64,000 bases of DNA, taken from NCBI GenBank assembly GCA_945874535.1, contig CAMCGZ010000006.1, positions 59,452-123,451 on the forward strand, in the 5' to 3' direction. Shown in pieces: positions 33,343 through 42,363 of the stretch. Numbering within the stretch: position 1 is the stretch's first letter; every line of letters starts with the position of its first letter. The position numbers and the translations under genes were made by a program. The notes beneath the pieces are model-generated. The model did not search any database, was not told the DNA's origin, and saw only the letters and a program-made list of their open reading frames with translations. The stretch is from Bdellovibrio sp. ZAP7. GTDB lineage: Bacteria; Bdellovibrionota; UBA1018; CAIMNF01.

Positions 33343-35088
33343 ATGTCGAACTCCAGCTCTTCTCAGAACAGTTTTTTGAAATCCCTGTTTTTCGGACAAA
33401 TCCGTGAGGAATACATTTTCCCATATCCGAAGCCCGGCGCCGAAACCTCCGAAACTGTCGGCATGATCGTCGATTCGATCGACAAGTTCGGGAAGGACAT
33501 CGTCAAGTCGGCTGAGTGGGACGAAATGGCGGCGATGCCGATCGAAGTGGTGCGCCAGATGGCTGAAATGGGCCTGACCGGTCTTGCAGTGAAGGAGGAG
33601 TTCGGCGGGCTGGGTCTTCCACAAAGCGGGTACGCACGGGTCATGCAACAGATCGCTTCTTTGGACGGGTCACTTGCCGTGACTCTCGGAGCCCATCAGA
33701 GTATCGGCTACAAGTGTCTGCTCCTCTTCGGTAGCGATGAACAGAAGAAAAAGTATCTGCCCAAGCTCGCGACAGGAGAAATGATCGCGGCGTTCTGTCT
33801 CACTGAGCCTTCAAGTGGCTCGGATGCCGCCTCGATTCAGACCCGTGCGGAGCTGTCCGCCGACGGAAAGCACTACATCCTGACCGGGAACAAGTTGTGG
33901 ATCACCAATGGGGAGATCGCCCAGTTCCTGACCGTATTTGCAAAAACCGAGGTGGTCGAAAACGGTGAGAAGAAGGACAAGGTCACCTGTTTCATTGTGG
34001 AAGCTCCATCTGAAGGGGTCAGTGCAGGCGCCCGGGAGCACAAGCTCGGTATCCGCGCTTCCTGGACGAACGCGATCCATCTCGACAAGGTCAAGGTTCC
34101 GGTCGAAAACATCGTCGGCGGAGTGGGGTATGGTTTCAAGGTGGCGATGGGGATCCTGAATCACGGGCGTTTGGGACTTGCAGCCGGATGTGTGGGCGTT
34201 GCCAAGAACGCGATCAAGGCTTCGATCGAGCATGCCAATGAGCGCGAGCAGTTCAAAAAGAAGATCGGTGACTTCGGGATGATCAAGGAGAAGATCGCCC
34301 GGATGGTGATGAATAATTATGCGGCCGAGAGCATGGTTTACATGACCACCAGTCTGATCGACCGGGGCGACATGGATTACTCCATGGAGTCTGCGGCGGC
34401 GAAGGTGTTCTGTTCCGAGATGCTCTGGGAGACCGTCGATGAGAACATCCAGATCTGGGCCGGCAACGGTTTCATGAAGGAATACCCTTACGAGCGTTGG
34501 CTCCGTGATGCGCGGATCAATCGGATTTTCGAGGGAACCAACGAGATTCTCCGGGCGTTTGTCGCGCTGTCGGGAATGCAGGGCCCCGGACAAGAGCTCT
34601 CCGGACTCGCCAAGGCGATCCAGCATCCGCTGAAGGGACTCGGAGTGGTCACGGATTACGCCACCCGCAAGGTGAAACAGAATGTGTTCGGCGAAGCCAT
34701 CACCAAGGCTCATCCCCGGCTGAAGAAACTTGCCGGGTTTCTCGAAGAGTACACTCTGGAGCTTTCCCAGCACACTGAAACCCTGCTGAAACGTCATGGC
34801 AAGGAGATCCACCTGAAGCAATTCGCGCAAAAGCGCATCGCGGATGTGGTGATCGACCTCTACGCCATGTACTGCGTCCTTTCAAGGGTGACGGCATCCA
34901 TTGAAGCCAATGGAGAAGAGAAGACCGAGATGGAAATCGCCATCGCGGAAGCATTCTTTTCCAAGGCCAACCGCAGGATCCGCGGGAACTTCAAGGCAAT
35001 GAGTCGCAATGAGGACGAGCTCATGAAATACATCGCTGAGAAGTCCTACGAACTCGGAAACTATCCGTTTGACGTTTTCAAGTCCTGA
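33343..35088 (+). CDS. Acyl-CoA dehydrogenase, VLCAD-like with C-terminal extension
   Basis: This 581-aa protein has the ACAD N-terminal helices (MAEMGLTGLAVKEEFGGLGLP), the middle beta domain (AAFCLTEPSSGSDAASIQT, WITNGEIAQFLTVFA) and the C-terminal helical domain with QIWAGNGFMKEYPYERWLRDARINRIFEGTNEILR in parts. The catalytic Glu sits in FEGTNEI. About 170 further residues form an extra helical domain as in VLCAD/ACAD9-type enzymes, which act on long chains at the membrane. It would catalyse the first beta-oxidation step with FAD. Start ATG 33343 follows AAGGA by 8 nt. Chain length preference is inferred. Confidence 0.93.
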   Translation: MSNSSSSQNSFLKSLFFGQIREEYIFPYPKPGAETSETVGMIVDSIDKFGKDIVKSAEWDEMAAMPIEVVRQMAEMGLTGLAVKEEFGGLGLPQSGYARVMQQIASLDGSLAVTLGAHQSIGYKCLLLFGSDEQKKKYLPKLATGEMIAAFCLTEPSSGSDAASIQTRAELSADGKHYILTGNKLWITNGEIAQFLTVFAKTEVVENGEKKDKVTCFIVEAPSEGVSAGAREHKLGIRASWTNAIHLDKVKVPVENIVGGVGYGFKVAMGILNHGRLGLAAGCVGVAKNAIKASIEHANEREQFKKKIGDFGMIKEKIARMVMNNYAAESMVYMTTSLIDRGDMDYSMESAAAKVFCSEMLWETVDENIQIWAGNGFMKEYPYERWLRDARINRIFEGTNEILRAFVALSGMQGPGQELSGLAKAIQHPLKGLGVVTDYATRKVKQNVFGEAITKAHPRLKKLAGFLEEYTLELSQHTETLLKRHGKEIHLKQFAQKRIADVVIDLYAMYCVLSRVTASIEANGEEKTEMEIAIAEAFFSKANRRIRGNFKAMSRNEDELMKYIAEKSYELGNYPFDVFKS

Positions 35089-35099
35089 AGGATCAGGAC
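35082..35099. terminator. Shared hairpin containing both stop codons
   Basis: GTCCTGA (35082-35088) and TCAGGAC (35093-35099) form a perfect 7-bp stem with an AGGA loop. The plus-strand TGA stop is in the left arm and the minus-strand carD stop in the right arm. No T-run follows on either side. Confidence 0.4.
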
Positions 35100-35575
35100 A
35101 TGAAGATCGTCTGGATCTCTTGCTCAATGACGGACTCTTGAGTCCGTTTGGCAAGTGAGAGTTCCTTCACGATGAGGGCTTTCGCTTCGTCGAGCATCTT
35201 CCGCTCGCCGAAGGAGAGGTCTTTGCTGTGACGGAGAAGGAACAAGTCGCGCAATACTTGGGAGATCTCGTAGATCGATCCAGTCTTGATCTTTTCCATG
35301 TAATCCCGGTAACGGCGGTTCCAGGTGGTCTGATCGATCTTGACGTCACGCATTTTCAGGATGGAGTAGACTTTGGGTACTTCGGTGTCGGAAATGATGC
35401 TCCGGAGACCGACGGCCTCCGCATTGTCAGTCGGAACCATCAGGGTCAGATTGCGCTCGAGGATCTGGAGCACATAGAAGGTTTTCTTCTTGCCGCCGAT
35501 TTCCCGTTCGTCGATGCGTTTCACTACAGCGATGCCATGGGCGGGATATACGGCGCTTTCTCCGACTTTGAACAT
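35093..35575 (-). CDS. carD: CarD/CdnL-family RNA polymerase-binding regulator
   Basis: This 160-aa protein has the Tudor-like RNAP-interaction domain at the N-terminus (FKVGESAVYPAHGIAVVKRI, YVLQILERNLTLMVPTDNAEAVGLRSII in parts). A helical DNA-binding C-terminal domain follows (WNRRYRDYMEKIKTGSIYEISQVLRDLFLL...LSFGERKMLDEAKALIVKELS). CarD/CdnL stabilises open promoter complexes, especially at rRNA and housekeeping promoters. It has a strong GGAGG ribosome site, unlike its leaderless neighbours, and its own promoter. It is convergent with the acyl-CoA dehydrogenase gene. Confidence 0.95.
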   Translation of the reverse strand: MFKVGESAVYPAHGIAVVKRIDEREIGGKKKTFYVLQILERNLTLMVPTDNAEAVGLRSIISDTEVPKVYSILKMRDVKIDQTTWNRRYRDYMEKIKTGSIYEISQVLRDLFLLRHSKDLSFGERKMLDEAKALIVKELSLAKRTQESVIEQEIQTIFMS

Positions 35576-35603
35576 TCAGTCTACCTCCAAAAGTTGATGG
35601 CGG

Positions 35604-35632
35604 ATCTTACCATAGTTTTTACACTGGGACAA
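35604..35632 (-). promoter_or_regulatory. Candidate carD promoter
   Basis: TTGTCC (35632-35627), a 17-nt spacer and TAAGAT (35609-35604) lie on the minus strand, about 28 nt before the carD ATG, leaving room for the ribosome site. Confidence 0.55.
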
Positions 35633-35774
35633 TAGAAATTAATTGAACAAGGTTTGTGGACCAAGTCAGTCTCAATGCCTTGAAATTATGGAGCATTTCA
35701 ATCAACTCTTTTCAGTGAATCGAGGGAGTCTCTGTGTTGACATGACGCAGTGCGCATCCGGAAGATGAATTCTT

Positions 35775-37319
35775 ATGAATCCAAACCCTCCTGTTCGCGT
35801 CCGTTACGCGCCTTCTCCTACCGGGTACTTGCATGTCGGTGGAGTCCGGACTCTTTTGTTCAATTACCTTTATGCCCGTAAGTATGGGGGAACTTTGATT
35901 CTCCGGATTGAAGACACCGACCAGGCCCGTTCCACCCCGGAGCACGAGAAGATGTTGCTGGGTGATGTGGTCGAGCTCGGGATCGAAGCCGAGGAGAGTC
36001 CCGGGAAGGGCGGACCGCACGCTCCCTATCGTCAGAGCGAGAGGCTTCCGATTTATGGCCGATATGTCCAACAGTTGCTCGATGCAAAACAGGCTTACCA
36101 TTGTTTCTGTCCGGCTGAATTGATCGCTGAGAAGCGCGAGGCGGCACTCAAACTCGGCCGTACGCCGGTATATGACGGAACCTGCGCCCATTTGCCGAAG
36201 GAGGAAGTTTCCAAAAGGATGTCGGCCGGTGAAAAGGCCGGAATCCGTTTCCGTGCTCCGAACCGGAGTTATCTCCTCGATGACGCTGTTCGGGGTCAAG
36301 TGGAGTTCAAAGCCGGAACGGTAGGGGATTTCCTCATCACCCGCTCGCCTCAGCCGCACGAGAAAGAGATTGGAACCGGTATCGGTATGCCCGTATACAA
36401 TTTCTGTTGTGTGATCGATGACGCGTTGATGGGGATGACCCATGTGATTCGGGGCGAGGATCATTTGTCGAATACCGCTCGGCAATTGATGTTGTATGAG
36501 GCCTTCGGGTTCAAGCTCCCTGTTTTCGCACACACCGCGATGGTGCTGGGGTCCGATCGCCAGAAGCTTTCTAAGCGGAACGGAGACTCCGCTGCTCGGG
36601 ATTACCTCGAACAGGGATACCTGAAAGAAGCCCTGCTCAATTTCCTCACGTTTTTAGGTTGGAATCCTAAGCTCGAGCAAAAGGAGTCCATGAAGCCCCG
36701 TTCCGGCCATGCCGAAATCCTGTTCATGGATGAGTTGATCGCCGCCTTTGACTTGACCGGGCTTCAGAAGGCGCCGGCTGTATTCGATCTCGACAAACTC
36801 AAGTGGATGAATGCCCAATACATGAAGCTCCTGCCTGCGGAAGCGCTTGCCGCCCGAGCCAAGCCTTTCTTTGAAAAGTGCGACATCCCGGAGGTTCGTG
36901 AAGGCATCCGTAAGGTCACCGAGGACTGGTTTGTGCGGATGGTGGATCTGCTCCGGGTGGATCATGGTTTGCTTTCGGAGCTGCCTTTGGCGTCGAAGGT
37001 GTTTTTCAATGATGAGCCAGAACTGAGCATCGAGGCGGGGCAGGCAGTGGTGGAGGGGAATTCGATTCCCGTCGTGACGGCGCTCAAGAATGCGATGGAG
37101 AGCGCTGCAGAGCCTGTGACCCAGGAAGCATTCGAGGCGATTCAGAAGCAGATCGGATCGCAGCTCCAGGTGAAGGGAAAAGCCCTTTTCATTCCGATCC
37201 GTGTGGCCCTCACCGGGCAGGTGCACGGTCCGGAGATGAAGAAAGCGGTTCCGCTTCTCGGGAAGAGCCGGGCTTTATCCCGGATCCGCGCAGTGGAGAA
37301 GCAACTCCATGCTCTCTAG
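35775..37319 (+). CDS. gltX: Glutamyl-tRNA synthetase
   Basis: This 514-aa class I synthetase begins VRVRYAPSPTGYLHVGGVRT (HIGH-region variant HVGG). Other motifs are LRIEDTDQARS, GVIDDALMGMTHVIRGEDHLSNT (a slightly changed MxHVIRGEDH block) and the KLSKRNGD (KMSKS) loop, followed by an anticodon-binding domain. It charges tRNA-Glu, and possibly tRNA-Gln if GatCAB is present. GGAAGA at 35760-35765 could serve as ribosome site; a TTGACA (35737-35742) with GAAGAT 18 nt later would leave a very short leader. It overlaps cysS by 11 nt, so the two synthetases are cotranscribed. Confidence 0.96.
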   Translation: MNPNPPVRVRYAPSPTGYLHVGGVRTLLFNYLYARKYGGTLILRIEDTDQARSTPEHEKMLLGDVVELGIEAEESPGKGGPHAPYRQSERLPIYGRYVQQLLDAKQAYHCFCPAELIAEKREAALKLGRTPVYDGTCAHLPKEEVSKRMSAGEKAGIRFRAPNRSYLLDDAVRGQVEFKAGTVGDFLITRSPQPHEKEIGTGIGMPVYNFCCVIDDALMGMTHVIRGEDHLSNTARQLMLYEAFGFKLPVFAHTAMVLGSDRQKLSKRNGDSAARDYLEQGYLKEALLNFLTFLGWNPKLEQKESMKPRSGHAEILFMDELIAAFDLTGLQKAPAVFDLDKLKWMNAQYMKLLPAEALAARAKPFFEKCDIPEVREGIRKVTEDWFVRMVDLLRVDHGLLSELPLASKVFFNDEPELSIEAGQAVVEGNSIPVVTALKNAMESAAEPVTQEAFEAIQKQIGSQLQVKGKALFIPIRVALTGQVHGPEMKKAVPLLGKSRALSRIRAVEKQLHAL

Positions 37320-38817
37320 ACCCGTTTATTTGACCCATTCGGGTACCCGTAAGAAAGAACGTTTCACCCCCATGGTTCCGGGCGAGGTGAAGATGTATTC
37401 CTGCGGGCCGACTGTCTATGGCCCGATTCATATCGGTAACTTGAGAGCTGCGCTGACGGCGGATCTGTTTTACCGGTTTTTCAGGCATTTCGGTTACAAG
37501 GTCACCTACGTTCGCAATTACACCGATATCGACGACAAGATCATCCAGCAGGCGCTGAAAGAGAGTGCGACCTGTGAATCCGTTACCGAAAAGTACATCG
37601 CCTACGCGGAGAAGGACTATGCCCTCGCTCTCATGGAAGAGCCGACCCATAAGACCCGGGTGACCGAACACCTTCCCGAGATCATCGAGATGATCGGGAA
37701 GATCATCGGGAATGGAAAGGGGTACACCACGCCTTCCGGGGACGTGTACTTTTCAATCGACGATTTTCCGGGATATGGAAAACTCTCGGGGAAGTCAGTC
37801 GAGGATCTCCTCGCCGGTGCCCGTGTCGAAATCAATCCTGAGAAAAAGAATCCGATGGACTTCGCGCTCTGGAAGGCTGCAAAGCCCGGTGAGCCGGCGT
37901 GGGATTCTCCCTGGGGGCGCGGCCGGCCGGGTTGGCACATCGAGTGTTCTGCCATGGCTTGCAAGTGGCTCGGACCGAAGATGGATTTGCATCATGGTGG
38001 AGAAGATCTCATTTTCCCACATCATGAGAATGAGATTGCCCAGAGTGAGGCAGCCACCGGTTGCGCTCCTTATGTCGGATATTGGGTACACAACGCCTTT
38101 TTGACTTTCTCATCCGAAAAAATGTCGAAAAGTCTCGGAAATGTGGTCCAGGCCCGGGACTTTCTCGCAGAGTACGGCGGGGAACTGGCCCGGATGATTT
38201 TCCTCGGAGTGCATTACCGTTCGGTGTTCGATTTCAATGCCGAGGTGGTCGACCAGGCTGTGACCAATCTCGAGCGTGTCTACGAGGCCAAGAAAATCGC
38301 AGAAGGAATCCGTGAGAAGAAGGTGTTGCTTCCGGATCCGATGGCGGAGCAGGCCTGGGGTGGATTCATCATCGATTGTGATCGGGCCAAAGAGGCGATA
38401 CTGGAGCATTACGCGAACGATCTGAATACCGCAGGGGCGCTTTCGGAGCTGTTCACACTGGTCCGTGAATTCAATCGGGCATTGAAGCAGCCGAATGCCG
38501 CGAACACTCCTGCCGGGATTCTTGCGGCCAACGAGTTCATCAAAGTTCTCGAGGGGCAGATCGGCGCTGTGATCGGGATCGGTCGGATGAGATCCGAGAC
38601 GATGCTCGCACACTTGGATCGGATCAAAGTCTCGCGTTCGAAACGTGAGGGCCGGGTCGTGATCGAAGATGCCGAGATCGAGCAACTGATTCAGGATCGG
38701 AAGCTCGCGCGTGAGAATCGGGATTTCAGGAAGTCGGATGAAATCCGCGATCGATTACTTGCAGGTGGTGTCTTGATCAAGGACTCTCCTCAAGGGACGA
38801 CTTGGGTCAGAAAGTGA
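37309..38817 (+). CDS. cysS: Cysteinyl-tRNA synthetase
   Basis: This 502-aa class I synthetase has the HIGH region CGPTVYGPIHIGNLRA with zinc ligand Cys, RPGWHIECSAMACKWLG and HHGGEDLIFPHHENEIAQSEA (remaining zinc ligands), and the KMSKSLGN loop. A DALR-like helical domain and the short C-terminal RENRDFRKSDEIRDRL motif follow. Its ATG overlaps the gltX stop by 11 nt. A terminator follows directly. Confidence 0.97.
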   Translation: MLSRPVYLTHSGTRKKERFTPMVPGEVKMYSCGPTVYGPIHIGNLRAALTADLFYRFFRHFGYKVTYVRNYTDIDDKIIQQALKESATCESVTEKYIAYAEKDYALALMEEPTHKTRVTEHLPEIIEMIGKIIGNGKGYTTPSGDVYFSIDDFPGYGKLSGKSVEDLLAGARVEINPEKKNPMDFALWKAAKPGEPAWDSPWGRGRPGWHIECSAMACKWLGPKMDLHHGGEDLIFPHHENEIAQSEAATGCAPYVGYWVHNAFLTFSSEKMSKSLGNVVQARDFLAEYGGELARMIFLGVHYRSVFDFNAEVVDQAVTNLERVYEAKKIAEGIREKKVLLPDPMAEQAWGGFIIDCDRAKEAILEHYANDLNTAGALSELFTLVREFNRALKQPNAANTPAGILAANEFIKVLEGQIGAVIGIGRMRSETMLAHLDRIKVSRSKREGRVVIEDAEIEQLIQDRKLARENRDFRKSDEIRDRLLAGGVLIKDSPQGTTWVRK

Positions 38818-38823
38818 TTTTTG

Positions 38824-38850
38824 CGGGGCGTTTCATCCCGTAGATTTTTT
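38824..38850 (+). terminator. Terminator after cysS
   Basis: CGGGG (38824-38828) pairs with TCCCG (38836-38840, one G-T pair) around a 7-nt loop. TTTTTT at 38845-38850 follows. The stem is short but well placed 6 nt after the stop. Confidence 0.6.
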
Positions 38851-38920
38851 AATTCAGTGTTTGTTTGACTCTTATGCCGGAACGGGAGTATTTCCACTCG
38901 CCCGGAGGTGGATTCCCATC

Positions 38921-39838
38921 ATGGTCAGAGTCGCGTTTCTCATCCCATGGTTGTCGTTTTTCATATTTGTCCAGTTCGTCCTTCCCGGACGCTCGAGGGG
39001 GGCCGAGGTATTCCGTGTGGTCCCGCGGATGGGGGCTCCCGGTGTTCTTTGGACCCAAAGCGGGTCTGTCTGGTATGCGAAGCGGAACCCCTTTTCTCCG
39101 ATCCGGGAGGCCGGTGGCAACCACTTTGTTACCGTCAGCGGTGAATGGGTCACTGTATCGGATTCAGGCACGCTGCATTTGCAGCCTGTGCGATTTCCGG
39201 GTGCTGTGTCGGCAGGAGGGAATTTTCTGATGGATCCGGTCACCGGCCGGATCCACGCGATCGATGCCTGGGGGTACCCTGTGGACAGCCGGGTGGATGC
39301 CGGGGCATGGAAGGCGCTGGGTTGGAATTGGGTCGTGACCCAGGAAGGTGTGTTGATCACCCTCCGCAGATCGGGTGTGGCTCCCGGTGACGGCTCCGGA
39401 ATGGTCGTTCGTAAAACCGGATGGGATTTTAGCGATGTTCATCTGGCGGGAGGAACCTTTTTGGTTCGTGCCAACGGGCGTGTGGTCACCGTCAGTGAAA
39501 TCACCGGCTTCTTCAGAGAATGGGATCCGATCGAATCCGGAATCCGTAAAGTGGGGGGAAATCATCTGATCGACGGGGAGTCCCGGATCTGGACGGTGGA
39601 CGAGGACGGTGTGCTCCATCGGAGCGACCGACTTGTCCCGGAGATGCCCACCCTGCACGGGAAAGGGTGGATGCGATTTCAGGATGGAGCGGTCTGGGTG
39701 ATCGACTCCCGGGGGCAGATCCAGAACGAGGTCCAGTTGGTCAGTGGAGGTCACGGTAGCGTGATGACCGCTCGTTTTTTTGAAACCATCGATCCGGGCT
39801 CGGTATTCCAGCCCCGGACGGAGGGAGGTAGACCGTGA
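38921..39838 (+). CDS. Secreted propeller-like repeat protein
   Basis: This 305-aa protein has a signal peptide (~1-29, MVRVAFLIPWLSFFIFVQFV...RSRGAEVF). The mature part is about seven imperfect ~40-residue repeats with the pattern GGN-hydrophobic(3)-x-G-x-(V/I)-W/V-x(V/I)-D/x-x-G, for example AGGNHFVTVSGEWVTVSDSG, VGGNHLIDGESRIWTVDEDG and GKGWMRFQDGAVWVIDSRG. This is what a beta-propeller looks like. No Cys pairs or catalytic motif were seen. The 3' end overlaps the transglutaminase gene by 4 nt (GTGA), so the two are translationally coupled and likely work together. The start is ATG 38921; the ribosome site is weak (GGAGG 12 nt upstream). Function unknown. Confidence 0.6.
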   Translation: MVRVAFLIPWLSFFIFVQFVLPGRSRGAEVFRVVPRMGAPGVLWTQSGSVWYAKRNPFSPIREAGGNHFVTVSGEWVTVSDSGTLHLQPVRFPGAVSAGGNFLMDPVTGRIHAIDAWGYPVDSRVDAGAWKALGWNWVVTQEGVLITLRRSGVAPGDGSGMVVRKTGWDFSDVHLAGGTFLVRANGRVVTVSEITGFFREWDPIESGIRKVGGNHLIDGESRIWTVDEDGVLHRSDRLVPEMPTLHGKGWMRFQDGAVWVIDSRGQIQNEVQLVSGGHGSVMTARFFETIDPGSVFQPRTEGGRP

Positions 39839-41415
39839 AGCTTGAGTTCTTTTTGGTGATGCTATTGACGGTAACAAACGCCGAGGCTGCCGCTGTGAAG
39901 GATGTCGCAACGGCAACCGCCCGGCTTCTCGGGCATGCGCCGGAGGTCATGGATCTCGCTGCTCTCGAATGGAGAATGGAGGGATCTTCCCGCGCGGAAC
40001 CTTGGAGCGGGAGTTTCTGGCCCGACATTCTCGGGGGCATTGCGAACCATTACCGCGATCGAACCAAGATCTGGTCTCAGGTACGGTTCGGTCTCCGCTA
40101 CGATGTGGCCCGGCAAGGACTCGTCCGGGATCATGAGGAAGTGGTGAGGGGGTGGGAGCGGTTTAACCGGGAGGAACTCAACCACAAACTCTCTCCGGCC
40201 GAGAAGTACGATCTTCTACTCGGAAACCGTGATTTCCGATTCACCCGTGCGATTCTCGATGAATTGGAATTCCGTGCACATCACCTGCGGAAGAGCAAGC
40301 TCAGGGACGGTGGCGAAGCCGTGGAGGAGGATCCGCTGCTGACTCCGAGATACGCCGATGAGGAATCGTCCTACGCGAGCGTCGACCGTGCGGTCGATTA
40401 CCGTTATTGGAAAGTGCGTCGGGACAGTCTCTCTTACTGGTTCGGAATTTGCGACGGATGGGCGCCCGCGTCCATCCACCTGCCGAGACCGATGAAGCCA
40501 GTCACCGTCCATGGTCTTTCGGGCAGGGAGATCACCTTTTTCCCTGATGATCTGAAGGCTCTCGGCTCATATCTGTTCTCCCGCACCAATACCGACGCCT
40601 TTTCGACCATGAATTACCGTTTTTCAGGCCGTCCCTGCTCCGACCGGGGTTCACCGCGGGTGGCGCGTGGAGGTCAGGTGAAAGACTTCAGATGTCAGGA
40701 CGTGGATGCCGGTTTGTTCCACCTGGTTCTGGTCAACCGAATCGGACAGGATCGCATCGGCTTCATGATGGATGTCGACAACAACCATAAGATCAACAAT
40801 CATCCGGTCGGGGCCTACCGTTCGACTTGGTTCAATCCTCGCACAGGACGCCCGGGGTCGGTTGCGGAATCCAAGGTGGGGCTCGATCGAAGTCTCGATC
40901 CATCCTGGATGCGACGGAATCTGGAGGCCCGGCAACTGATCGGAGTGCGCACCCGGGTCACCTACCGGCATTATCATTGGCCCGAGGACCGGAGACTGTA
41001 TGAGACCGACTCGCCGCTGGATGATCGGATCCGGGAGCTGGACTACGAATACGAACTGGAACTGGATGCTTCGGGGCGAGTGGTGGGGGGAGAGTGGCGA
41101 AACCGCGAACAGCCGGACTTCATTTGGATGGCGAATCGGGATGCTCTGCCTTACTCGGAACAGTCGGTTTATGCCTTGCCCCGCAGAGTGAACGGGGACT
41201 GGGCTTGGGACGGACGTGAGGCGCTTCCGGATGACTGGATCCGTGCGGCGGTCGAGGACGCCTCTTGGAGTCCCCCGGTGGTCGGTATGCTCGGAAGAGG
41301 ACCTCGCAACCGGAAGCCGGTTTACCCGGAGTCAGCGAGGAACTCGCTCTTGAAACCGGCCCAGCCGCTTTCACACCTGGTGTATTACTTGTTCGACCAG
41401 TCGAGCATGCGCTGA
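39835..41415 (+). CDS. Secreted transglutaminase, TGase_elicitor-like
   Basis: This 526-aa protein has a signal peptide (~1-19). Residues ~199-216 read [16 protein letters not shown], matching the nucleophile region of the transglutaminase-elicitor family (consensus GlCHgWAPA), with Cys206. [15 protein letters not shown] follows, then [14 protein letters not shown] (His296) and [15 protein letters not shown] (Asp313/315), giving a plausible Cys-His-Asp triad. The family is known for the Phytophthora Pep-13 transglutaminase and occurs in bacteria; these enzymes form or break Gln-Lys isopeptide links. GTG 39835 overlaps the propeller gene stop. The 3' end overlaps nadA by 31 nt on the opposite strand. 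Family assignment is by motif only. Confidence 0.65.
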   Translation: MKLEFFLVMLLTVTNAEAAAVKDVATATARLLGHAPEVMDLAALEWRMEGSSRAEPWSGSFWPDILGGIANHYRDRTKIWSQVRFGLRYDVARQGLVRDHEEVVRGWERFNREELNHKLSPAEKYDLLLGNRDFRFTRAILDELEFRAHHLRKSKLRDGGEAVEEDPLLTPRYADEESSYASVDRAVDYRYWKVRRDSLSYWFGICDGWAPASIHLPRPMKPVTVHGLSGREITFFPDDLKALGSYLFSRTNTDAFSTMNYRFSGRPCSDRGSPRVARGGQVKDFRCQDVDAGLFHLVLVNRIGQDRIGFMMDVDNNHKINNHPVGAYRSTWFNPRTGRPGSVAESKVGLDRSLDPSWMRRNLEARQLIGVRTRVTYRHYHWPEDRRLYETDSPLDDRIRELDYEYELELDASGRVVGGEWRNREQPDFIWMANRDALPYSEQSVYALPRRVNGDWAWDGREALPDDWIRAAVEDASWSPPVVGMLGRGPRNRKPVYPESARNSLLKPAQPLSHLVYYLFDQSSMR

Positions 41416-42308
41416 AGGGCTTCAGCTGCCGGGATGCGGATCGATTCGGGGACCTCGATGGCCGGGCCTTCTTCTTCAAGTGCTTTTGCCAGCTTATCAA
41501 GAGTGTTCAGCTTCATGAACGGACACTCGTTGCATGCGCAATTCTGATTCGGTGGAGCCGGGATCAGGGTCTTGCCGGGTGCCTTCTTCTTCATCTGATG
41601 GAGGATGCCGGCCTCGGTGGCTACAATAAAAACGGAGTCTTCGGACTCGCTCACTGTCTTGAGCAATTGACTGGTGCTCCCGATGAAATCGGCCAGCTTC
41701 AGGATGTTTTCTTCGCACTCGGGGTGGGCGATGAGTCGGGCACCAGGATGACGGATTTTGAGTTCCGTGATTTTTCTTTCTGAAAAAGTCTCGTGGACAA
41801 TGCAGCTTCCAGGCCAGAGCGTCATTTCACGCCCCGTTTTTTCCATGACAAAGCGCCCGAGATTCCGGTCCGGGGCGAACAGGATGGGGCGGTCCTTCGG
41901 AGCCTGTTCCACGATCCGGATCGCATTCGACGAGGTGCAGATCACATCGCTGAGCGCCTTGATCTCGGCCGAACAGTTGATGTAGCTCACCACGAAGTGA
42001 TCCGGATGGTTCTTCTTGAACTCACGGAGACGTGCAGGGGGACAGGAGTCGGATAGAGAGCATCCGGCACGGAGATCGGGAAGGACCACTTTACGAGCGG
42101 GATTCAGGATCTTCGCTCCCTCTGCCATGAAATGAACTCCTGCGAAGAGGATCAAGTCGGCTGTGGACTTCTGCGCAGCGCGTGCGAGCTCGAGACTGTC
42201 CCCGATGAAATCGGCGACATCCTGGATGTCAGGATCCTGGTAATAGTGCGCGAGGATGACTGCGTTCTTTTCCCGCTTGAGTCGCTCGACTTTGGCAAAA
42301 AGGTCCAT
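41385..42308 (-). CDS. nadA: Quinolinate synthase NadA
   Basis: This 307-aa protein has the three-fold NadA architecture: [79 protein letters not shown], and [22 protein letters not shown]. The last 4Fe-4S ligand region is [15 protein letters not shown]. It condenses iminoaspartate with DHAP to quinolinate for NAD synthesis. ATG 42308 is 7 nt after AGGAA. nadB and nadC are not in the window. It is divergent from thiB and overlaps the end of the transglutaminase gene. Confidence 0.96.
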   Translation of the reverse strand: MDLFAKVERLKREKNAVILAHYYQDPDIQDVADFIGDSLELARAAQKSTADLILFAGVHFMAEGAKILNPARKVVLPDLRAGCSLSDSCPPARLREFKKNHPDHFVVSYINCSAEIKALSDVICTSSNAIRIVEQAPKDRPILFAPDRNLGRFVMEKTGREMTLWPGSCIVHETFSERKITELKIRHPGARLIAHPECEENILKLADFIGSTSQLLKTVSESEDSVFIVATEAGILHQMKKKAPGKTLIPAPPNQNCACNECPFMKLNTLDKLAKALEEEGPAIEVPESIRIPAAEALQRMLDWSNK

Positions 42309-42328
42309 ACCGAGTTCCTATTTCACGG

Positions 42329-42357
42329 TTGCCAGGACGTCAAGCGGTCGATAGTCT
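42329..42357 (+). promoter_or_regulatory. Candidate promoter of the thiBPQ operon
   Basis: TTGCCA (42329-42334), a 17-nt spacer and TAGTCT (42352-42357) lie only 6 nt before ATG 42364. The gap to nadA is 55 nt, too small for a TPP riboswitch. Confidence 0.5.
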
Positions 42358-42363
42358 GAATAC

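Noticed and set aside
33811..34830. 339-codon minus-strand ORF opposite the acyl-CoA dehydrogenase gene
   Set aside because: The frame is open only because of the codon pattern of the real gene; no recognisable family.
42309..42363. TPP riboswitch upstream of the thiamine-type transporter
   Set aside because: The gap is only 55 nt and holds a promoter; no THI-box sequence.
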